From NCBI GenBank assembly GCA_030039695.1, contig JASHVB010000368.1, positions 1-11,818 of the forward strand: a stretch of DNA of 11,818 bases, read 5' to 3'. This document shows, in pieces, positions 6,913 to 11,818 of the stretch (positions are counted from its first letter, which is position 1; the number at the start of each line of letters is the position of its first letter). Under the pieces are notes generated by a model. The model searched no databases. It was given only the letters and a program-made list of their open reading frames with translations, and was not told the origin of the DNA. A program made the position numbers and the translations under genes. This stretch comes from Acetobacteraceae bacterium (lineage in GTDB: Bacteria > Pseudomonadota > Alphaproteobacteria > Acetobacterales > Acetobacteraceae).

Positions 6913-7275
6913 CCGGAGCGGCAAAGCGGGCGTCATGGCTCCGGATTTCACCGCAGATAGGCCACGGGTCACAGGGCTGGCCCGGGCGCGGATGTTAGCG
7001 CGACTAAGGCCGCGGCGAGGCCCGACAGGGCCGACGCAATTCGGGCCGAGAGCAGCGACAGATGATCGAGATTGCCTCGGTGGTGCGCTCCCGATCAGCA
7101 ACCGAGCCGTCCAGGATCATCCCGGTGGAAACCGAACCGCGGCGTCGGTCCGGGAGTTGAGCCTCGGGCGCGTGGGTGCCGGCCTTCGCTTGGATGATAA
7201 TGATCCCGACTTTTCCAATCGCCGGTCGGCCGCAACGCCTTTTGACGCACTCGCATTGACGTGTTCGGGCGCGCC

Positions 7276-8829
7276 ATGAGCGAGGGCGCGACGCCCGCCA
7301 TGCGGCTCGCCGCGACCGGCGGACCGAAATTCCCGTATCGCGGCATGATCACGCTGTGCATCATATGCGCAACGCTGCTGCAATCGCTCGACCAGACCAT
7401 CGCCAACGTGGCGCTGCCGTATATGCAGGGCAGCTTCTCCGCGAGTTACGACGAGATCACCTGGGTCCTTACGTCCTACATCACGGCTGCGGCAATCATG
7501 ACCGCGCCGGTCGGCTGGCTGGCCTCACGCTTCGGTCGCAAGCCGCTGTTTGTGACCTGCGTCCTTGGCTTCACGGTCGCCTCGATGATGTGCGGTGCAG
7601 CCCAGACGCTTGAGCAGATCGTGTTGTTCCGACTGCTGCAAGGCATGTTCTCAGCGGCGCTGGTGCCGCTATCGCAGGCGACCATGCTGGACATCTATCC
7701 GCCCGAGCAACGTGGCTGGGCGATGGCGTTGTGGGGCATGGGCGTGATGATCGGCCCGATCATGGGTCCGACGCTCGGGGGTTATCTGACGGCCTGGTAC
7801 GACTGGCGGTTCGTCTTCTACATCAACCTGCCATTCGGCGTGCTGGCGGCTCTCGGTTTCATCGCGTTCCTGCCGGATGTACCGGGAAGTCGCGCACTGC
7901 GCTTCGACTGGATGGGATTCGCCATGCTGTCGATTGGCATCGGTGCATTGCAGGTGATGCTCGACCGCGGCCAGGAGAGGGACTGGTTCTCCTCGCGCGA
8001 GATCATCATCGAGGCAATTCTTGCTGCGCTTGGTTCCTACTTGTTCTTCATCCATCTTGGCTGGGCACGCCGTCCGCTGATCCGGCCGGCCCTTTTCCGC
8101 GACATCAATTTCTCCGCTGGTCTGGCGATGATGTTCATGGTGGGCACGCTGCTGGTGTCCAGCCTGGCGCTGATGGCACCTTGGCTGCAGACGCTGGCGG
8201 ACTATCCGGTCGACACGGCGGGCCTGCTGATGGCGCCCCGCGGTATTGGCAACCTTATCACCATCGTGCTGAGCGGCCGCCTCGCGCATCGCATCGATGC
8301 GCGGCTGATGGTGGGCACCGGCATGCTCATGGAGGGCTGGTCGTTCTGGATCATGACGACCTGGACGCCCGACGTTTCCCAGCATGAGCTGATTGCCACG
8401 ATCATTCTGCAGGGCGCGGGGCTTGGGCTGGTGTTCACGCCGCTGCAGTTGCTCGCCTTCGCCACGCTGGACCCGGCGATGCGGACAGAAGGGGCAAGTC
8501 TGTTCTCGCTGTCACGCAACATCGGCGCGGCCATGGGCGTTTCCATTGTCACCGCGATGATGGCGCGGAACACCCAGGTACTGCACGAGACGATCGGCGC
8601 CGCGGTGACGCCGTTCAACCGGGTCATGGAGTCGTTCAGGATGCTGAACCCGATGCACGCGCACGGGGCGGCGCTGCTCGACCAGATTGTCAACCAGCAA
8701 GCGTCGATCATCGCCTACGTTGATGACTACAAGCTGATGGTCTTCACGACGGTTCCCTCGTTGCTTCTGTTGCTGCTGATGCGTCCGGCGCACGTGGTGG
8801 CGCATGTGCAGGCGGAGCCGGTCGACTAG
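7276..8829 (+). CDS. DHA2-family MFS multidrug efflux transporter (EmrB-like)
   Basis: A 517-aa inner-membrane drug:H+ antiporter of the 14-helix DHA2 family (EmrB/QacA type). Seen: LDQTIANVALPYMQ (38-51), the DHA2 helix-1 motif with membrane-embedded Asp39; ITWVLTSYITAAAIMTAPVGWLASRFGRKPLF (61-92), helix 2 plus the loop 2-3 motif A; FRLLQGMFSAALVPLSQATMLD in helix 4; motif C, GMGVMIGPIMGPTLGGYLTAWYDWRFVFYINLPFG (154-188); and a hydrophobic C-terminal helix of leucines before AHVVAHVQAEPVD. ATG 7276 is preferred; an in-frame GTG at 7261 and an ATG at 7300 are alternatives, and no strong ribosome binding site decides. EmrB pumps of Gram-negatives normally work with an EmrA (HlyD-type) periplasmic adaptor and an outer-membrane channel, but no such gene adjoins this one. 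Substrate unknown. Confidence 0.93.
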   Translation: MSEGATPAMRLAATGGPKFPYRGMITLCIICATLLQSLDQTIANVALPYMQGSFSASYDEITWVLTSYITAAAIMTAPVGWLASRFGRKPLFVTCVLGFTVASMMCGAAQTLEQIVLFRLLQGMFSAALVPLSQATMLDIYPPEQRGWAMALWGMGVMIGPIMGPTLGGYLTAWYDWRFVFYINLPFGVLAALGFIAFLPDVPGSRALRFDWMGFAMLSIGIGALQVMLDRGQERDWFSSREIIIEAILAALGSYLFFIHLGWARRPLIRPALFRDINFSAGLAMMFMVGTLLVSSLALMAPWLQTLADYPVDTAGLLMAPRGIGNLITIVLSGRLAHRIDARLMVGTGMLMEGWSFWIMTTWTPDVSQHELIATIILQGAGLGLVFTPLQLLAFATLDPAMRTEGASLFSLSRNIGAAMGVSIVTAMMARNTQVLHETIGAAVTPFNRVMESFRMLNPMHAHGAALLDQIVNQQASIIAYVDDYKLMVFTTVPSLLLLLLMRPAHVVAHVQAEPVD

Positions 8830-8838
8830 CGGCCATCT

Positions 8839-8848
8839 GTCATTGCGG
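8839..8848 (+). repeat. Half-copy of the palindromic repeat (left arm)
   Basis: GTCATTGCGG, 9 nt after the transporter stop codon, equals the left arm of the 33-nt repeat family. It is followed by a GGGCC-5 nt-GGCCC inverted repeat (8848-8862) in place of the usual right half. Confidence 0.4.
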
Positions 8849-8865
8849 GGCCCTATCGGCCCATC

Positions 8866-9747
8866 ATGAACCCGGCCGAGAGGCGTCATTGCGGCAGATG
8901 CCGGGACCTATGCGGCTCGGATCCCAGCTATGATCGGAGGCGGAAGCGCCGGTGCTTGGCCCGGAGCGTCGAGATTGCCGAGCCGCAGCGGTTGGCAGGT
9001 CATCGTTGCGCGGCGATCGATCCGGGCGTGCGCATCAGAGCGTCTGTCTCGATCGAAGGTTTCGCGCAAGCGCGGTACGTCGAGAACCGTGTGGCGATGA
9101 AGGACTGGGATTTCCTGGGGCGAGAGATCGCACGAAAACAGCAGGCTATTGCCGGCACACGGGGCGCGGAAAAGGAGAACCACGCACCGACCTCGCGCCA
9201 CATCGCCAGGCTGCACCAGCTCCGGCGGCTTCGTCTCGAGCATGCGATGCAGACCATGGCGAAGATGATCGCGCGGCATTGTGTCGGGAGCGGCGTGAGC
9301 AAAGTCTCCATCGGCTGGCCTAAGAACATCCTGCGGGGTGTGACATATGGCGTGTCGATCTGGTCTCGGCGCAGCCAAAAGTTCTGGTCGTTCGGCCGGG
9401 GGTCAAGCGGCATGCAACACGCTTTGGAGGCGGTCGGCATCCAGTCAGAGCGGGTCAGCGAGCGAGGTTCCTCCTCGACGTGCTGCGACGGCGGTTCGAA
9501 GCAGGTGATGCGCAAGCCGAGATGGCTTATCCGCTGCAACGACTGCAGGCAGACGCTCCAGGCCGAGCAGAGCGGCGGGCGGACTATTCTCAAGGCTCAA
9601 ACACCCGGCTTATGTTGGGCCGGGGCGGAGGCCGCCCCGCTGACCGAGACCCGACGCTGGACACGCCAGTGTTGGGCGCTTCGCTCAGCGAATCCGAGAC
9701 AGCAGGTCGGCATTGATCTGCCGGAGTTCCTGAATGCCGCGTCGTAA
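8866..9747 (+). pseudogene. tnpB: Truncated, degenerate IS200/IS605-family TnpB (OrfB)
   Basis: From about residue 35 this 293-codon frame is the RuvC half of a TnpB protein, the RNA-guided nuclease encoded by IS200/IS605-type elements. Seen: AAIDPGVRIRA (49-59), RuvC-I with Asp52; WDFLGREIARKQQAIAG (81-97) and the basic helix ARLHQLRRLRLEHAMQTMAK (114-133); VSIGWPKNILRGVTYG (147-162), the RuvC-II strand with no Glu; VSERGSSSTCCDGGS (197-211) with Glu199 beside the zinc ribbon; RCNDC (223-227); QAEQSGGRTIL (232-242), RuvC-III; and an intact C-terminal tail ending LPEFLNAA. Compared with relatives I recall, ribbon Cys at 209 is Gly and the RuvC-III Asp at 234 is Glu. The roughly 150-200 N-terminal residues (REC/wedge) are absent, and residues 1-30 look unrelated. 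No TnpA and no clear element ends are seen. Probably an inactive insertion-sequence fossil downstream of the transporter gene. Confidence 0.8.
8885..8894 (+). repeat. Second half-copy of the repeat left arm
   Basis: GTCATTGCGG again, 46 bp after the copy at 8839, inside the non-homologous start of the TnpB frame. The pair may mark the left junction where the truncated TnpB meets the transporter 3' flank. Confidence 0.35.
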
Positions 9748-9756
9748 GCCAACAGG

Positions 9757-9783
9757 ACCCCCCTCCGTTCAGGAAGGGGAGGA
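9757..9783. terminator. Possible bidirectional hairpin between convergent genes
   Basis: The stretch has CCCCTCC, a short loop around GTTCA, then GGAAGGGG, an imperfect stem with one bulge, lying between the TnpB stop and the pcm stop. There is no T-run on either strand, so rho-independent function is doubtful. It could instead be what remains of the TnpB element's right end or guide-RNA scaffold. Confidence 0.3.
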
Positions 9784-9785
9784 GG

Positions 9786-10463
9786 TCAGATCACGGTCTC
9801 CAGCCGGGTGAAACGTACCGGAATGGATTCGTGAACCCGGAGTTTGCCGTCCGCCCCCTTCTCGACCACAGCCAGCACCTGAGCTTCATCCGCGCCCAAG
9901 GGCAGAACCATCCGCCCGCCCAGCTTCAGCTGCTGCACCAGTGCCGCCGGCGGTTCGTCCGCGGCCGCGGTCACGACGATCTTGTCGTAGGGCGCGTGGT
10001 CCGACCAGCCGCGAGAACCGTCGCCGACGCGGACCTCGACATTGAAGCAGCCGATCTGACGCAGGCGCGATTCGGCTTCGCTGGCGAATTCCTCAACAAC
10101 TTCGACACTGTAGACGTGCGCCACAAGTTCGGCCAGCAGGGTCGCGTGATAACCGAGGCCGGTGCCGACCTCCAGTACGGCATCCTCCTCTTTTGGTTCC
10201 AGCAGATCGGTCATCAGCGCGGTGATGAACGGCTGCGAGATCGTCTTGTTGAAACCGATTGGCAGTGGCGTGTCCTCGTACGCGACCTGCGTCAATGGCG
10301 CCGGCACGAACAAATGCCGGGGCACGTTGAGCATCGCCGAAAGTATGCGTTCGCTGAAGGCGGACTTGCCGAGCTCGTCACTCATGAGGTCAGTGTGGAT
10401 GCCAATCATCTCGACCATGTGCCGCCTCAGGATGGCGAAATGCTGCTCATTCATTTGTTTCAT
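9786..10463 (-). CDS. pcm: Protein-L-isoaspartate O-methyltransferase
   Basis: A 225-aa cytoplasmic SAM-dependent methyltransferase that methylates L-isoaspartyl residues in aged proteins to start their repair. Seen: the family substrate/SAM motif FNKTISQPFITALMTDLL (71-88; usually GQTISQP), SAM motif I VLEVGTGLGYHATLLAEL (96-113), the acidic YSVEVVEEF (118-126), GDGSRGW (147-153), PYDKIVVTAAADEPP (158-172) and LKLGGRMVLPLG (179-190), then a C-terminal PVRFTRLE. Length and motif order fit Pcm rather than other class I methyltransferases. ATG 10463 has AAGGCGG about 6-9 nt upstream on the minus strand; an in-frame ATG at 10454 is possible. Frames extending to 10622 are unconserved. It is divergent from the duplicated-domain gene and convergent with the TnpB remnant; the tolC or rhodanese neighbours often seen beside pcm are absent. 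Confidence 0.93.
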   Translation of the reverse strand: MKQMNEQHFAILRRHMVEMIGIHTDLMSDELGKSAFSERILSAMLNVPRHLFVPAPLTQVAYEDTPLPIGFNKTISQPFITALMTDLLEPKEEDAVLEVGTGLGYHATLLAELVAHVYSVEVVEEFASEAESRLRQIGCFNVEVRVGDGSRGWSDHAPYDKIVVTAAADEPPAALVQQLKLGGRMVLPLGADEAQVLAVVEKGADGKLRVHESIPVRFTRLETVI

Positions 10464-10740
10464 GCAATACCGCCTTGGTTCAGGCTCCCATCGCGGTCCG
10501 CCGGCTCCGGCGGGATATGGCCAGTACCGGAGTCTAGCCGAGTTCGGGTTTCGGCGCACCATCGGCGTTGACCAAACTGGGAAGGAGGTCGGCCGTAACC
10601 TCACGGCATGGCGCACCAGCAAAACAGATTGCCGTTGCGAGACGTTTGCGCCCCCCCACCGACGGAACCTGAAACCCTTGCGATTACCCCACCTCGCGCC
10701 TTACGCTCGGGCTAACCCACCCGAACAGGAGTGTCCCGAT
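10464..10740. other. Divergent promoter region between pcm and the duplicated-domain gene
   Basis: This 277-bp spacer separates two gene starts and must hold promoters for both. The clearest element is AGGAG (10728-10732), 8 nt before ATG 10741, the ribosome binding site of the rightward gene. A weak rightward candidate is TTGCGA (10678-10683), an 18-bp spacer and TACGCT (10702-10707). The purine tract GGGAAGGAGG (10580-10589) is not followed by a useful start codon. No operator-like palindrome stood out. Confidence 0.35.
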
Positions 10741-11664
10741 ATGCCACAATCGCAAGGAACCCGTTTTACCGCCGAGCCGCTGGCCTTCGTCGTCCGTCAC
10801 CAACTGTGGGATGCCAACGTCGAGGACCACACCGACCAAGGCGTCTCCATCGACGTGGTCGCCGATGTCGGCGGCAAGGAGACCTCTCTGCTGCGCTTCA
10901 ACTGCTTCGACCTCGAGCGCGGCTATGTCTACGGCCCGGAGAATCCGGAGCTTCACACCCCTGGCCGGGTTGGCGGCGGCATGGGGATACATTGCCGCAT
11001 GGACCCGATCGTCGATGGCAACCCGATCGGCTGGACCATCCGGGTGCTCGGTGAGAAGCTTCCGAAAATGCTGGAGCGGGCCGGTTACAAGGACGTCGCG
11101 AAGGCCACAAACATGGCGTGGGTGCAGCGAGCCCTGCCGGACGTCGAGGCGTGCGCACGTGAGACATTCGCCGCCCGGCGCAACACGGTGAAGCACAACC
11201 GCGGCACGGAAATTTTCGAAGCCGGCAACATCCGGTTCGGTCTGGAAATGCGGCGGCTGCGCGATGGTGACGGCGGCCTTGCGGTACACGTCCTCGCCGA
11301 TGTCGGCGGCTCTAAGGGCAAAGCTTATATCGAAGAGACGGAGCTGCTGGCGTTCGACTGCTTCTGGAACAATGCGCATTACCACTACGGGCCGCGTAAC
11401 AAGAACCACCGCATCAACTGGGACCTCACCATCATCGACGATCCGCTAACCTGGACGTTCGAGCAGTTCGAGCGCCGCAAGCTTCCGGCGATGATCGAAC
11501 GCGCGGGGTATCCCGGGGTCGCGGCGGAGCTGGATCTGGACCTGATCGCCTCGCGGCTGCCAGCGGTGAAGCAGCGCGCGTTCGAGATGTACGCGGAAGG
11601 CGAGCGTTTGACGGGCCACAAAGGGCTACCGCTGGAGTTCACGCCGAATCTGGCGGCGGAATAG
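10741..11664 (+). CDS. Uncharacterised protein with two tandem copies of one domain
   Basis: A 307-aa soluble protein of unknown function; I do not recognise a named family with certainty. It consists of two homologous halves. Copy 1 (about 16-145) has SIDVVADVGG (36-45), LLRFNCFDLERGYVYGPEN (50-68), IGWTIRVLGEKLPKMLERAGY (96-116) and ALPDVEACARETFAARR (131-147). Copy 2 (about 163-290) has AVHVLADVGG (181-190), LLAFDCFWNNAHYHYGPRN (202-220), LTWTFEQFERRKLPAMIERAGY (236-257) and RLPAVKQRAFEMYAEGE (272-288). Conserved across both are VxADVGG, CF, YGP, WT and KLPxMxERAGY. There is no signal peptide or membrane helix. ATG 10741 is chosen because AGGAG lies upstream and the duplication begins soon after; a frame extending left to 10162 is antisense to pcm. 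A strong hairpin follows the stop, so the gene is probably monocistronic. Confidence 0.85.
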   Translation: MPQSQGTRFTAEPLAFVVRHQLWDANVEDHTDQGVSIDVVADVGGKETSLLRFNCFDLERGYVYGPENPELHTPGRVGGGMGIHCRMDPIVDGNPIGWTIRVLGEKLPKMLERAGYKDVAKATNMAWVQRALPDVEACARETFAARRNTVKHNRGTEIFEAGNIRFGLEMRRLRDGDGGLAVHVLADVGGSKGKAYIEETELLAFDCFWNNAHYHYGPRNKNHRINWDLTIIDDPLTWTFEQFERRKLPAMIERAGYPGVAAELDLDLIASRLPAVKQRAFEMYAEGERLTGHKGLPLEFTPNLAAE

Positions 11665-11673
11665 TCATTGCGG
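11664..11673 (+). repeat. Third half-copy of the repeat left arm
   Basis: GTCATTGCGG overlaps the last base of the stop codon of the duplicated-domain gene. It is identical to the 10-mers at 8839 and 8885 and immediately precedes the hairpin at 11677. Confidence 0.4.
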
Positions 11674-11676
11674 AAA

Positions 11677-11703
11677 TGGCGGAGGGATCGACACCCTCCG
11701 CCA
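11677..11703 (+). terminator. Strong hairpin after the duplicated-domain gene
   Basis: TGGCGGAGGG (11677-11686), a 7-nt loop and CCCTCCGCCA (11694-11703) form a perfect 10-bp GC-rich stem 12 nt after the stop codon. There is no T-run afterwards, so it may act as an mRNA 3' stabiliser or a non-canonical terminator. Confidence 0.55.
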
Positions 11704-11736
11704 CCCAGGCATTAAAGCAGAACCACCGCAACGTCT

Positions 11737-11769
11737 GTTGTTGCGGGGAGCATAGCGACGAAGCAATCC
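11737..11769 (+). repeat. Dispersed palindromic repeat, copy 4
   Basis: It runs from GTTGTTGCGGGGAG through AGCGACGAAGCAATCC and is the copy closest to the family pattern, with the ACGAAGCAATCC right arm intact. It lies about 70 bp past the last gene. The remaining bases to 11818 show no gene, only an ACCAC-1 nt-GTGGT dyad at 11788-11798. Confidence 0.7.
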
Positions 11770-11818
11770 GGAGGGCGGGACGCCTCTACCACGGTGGTTC
11801 GCTACGGTCTCAGGATGC

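Larger units (their letters stand above)
6599..7275. other. Long divergent intergenic region before the efflux gene
   Basis: No full gene is recognisable over 677 bp. On the minus strand TTGCGA (6686-6691), a 17-bp spacer and TACCGT (6663-6668) make a possible promoter for the quinone oxidoreductase unit. On the plus strand a 40-codon ORF at 6790-6912 has an ideal ribosome binding site, and GATAAT (7196-7201) could be a -10 box for the transporter, though its -35 partner (TGGGTG) is poor. Open frames at 6481-7101 (-) and 6935-7279 (+) have arginine/proline-rich, unconserved translations and are rejected. DHA2 pumps are often controlled by a divergent MarR- or TetR-type gene and paired with an HlyD-type adaptor; neither is present here. 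Confidence 0.45.

Noticed and set aside
6481..7101. A 206-codon minus-strand frame upstream of the quinone oxidoreductase
   Set aside because: Proline/arginine/serine-rich translation with no motif; it overlaps the start of the quinone oxidoreductase in a different frame.
10162..10740. N-terminal extension of the duplicated-domain protein
   Set aside because: It is antisense to pcm for about half its length, has no repeat-domain similarity, and AGGAG supports ATG 10741.
1..11818. CRISPR array, tRNA, rRNA or prophage genes
   Set aside because: No regularly spaced direct repeats with unique spacers, no cloverleaf or rRNA-like stretches and no phage structural proteins were seen on reading both strands. 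The 33-nt repeats are dispersed, not arrayed.

Overview
The window is about 11.8 kb of GC-rich chromosomal DNA, most likely from an alphaproteobacterium. This is an inference from base composition, gene types and a dispersed GTCATTGC...GCAATCC palindromic repeat; the sequence alone does not fix genus. I see no rRNA, tRNA or CRISPR array.

Layout, left to right. The 3' end of trpF (+) sits at the left edge and is followed by a 292-bp spacer rather than trpB. Next is a tight two-gene unit (+): a D-amino-acid aminotransferase and a luciferase-like (LLM) flavin/F420 oxidoreductase. A 540-bp non-coding stretch with three copies of the palindromic repeat separates it from a convergent GMC-family alcohol/choline dehydrogenase-like gene (-). 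Upstream of that lies the C-terminal remnant of a VapC-like PIN-domain toxin (+), end-to-end with a DedA membrane protein gene (-). The DedA gene is co-directional with, and 20 bp downstream of, a PIG3-type NAD(P)H quinone oxidoreductase that uses a TTG start. A 677-bp spacer, holding one 40-codon ORF with an excellent ribosome binding site, leads to a 14-TM DHA2/EmrB-type efflux transporter (+). Immediately after it is an N-terminally truncated IS200/IS605 TnpB (+), then a protein-L-isoaspartate methyltransferase (pcm, -). A divergent 307-aa protein (+) made of two copies of one unrecognised domain follows. The right edge has a strong hairpin and a further copy of the repeat.

Most intact genes look like housekeeping or general-metabolism accessory genes: amino-acid metabolism, redox enzymes, drug efflux and protein repair. 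They do not form one pathway. The window reads as an ordinary chromosomal region eroded by past insertions: a TnpB fossil, a toxin fragment, a disrupted small gene and repeats clustered at gene 3' ends.

The two items most worth following are the TnpB remnant and the duplicated-domain protein at 10741-11664. The TnpB remnant belongs to the lineage in which the RuvC-II glutamate has moved next to the zinc ribbon, but it has lost a zinc cysteine and the last catalytic aspartate. I did not find a complete, convincing new defence or regulatory system.
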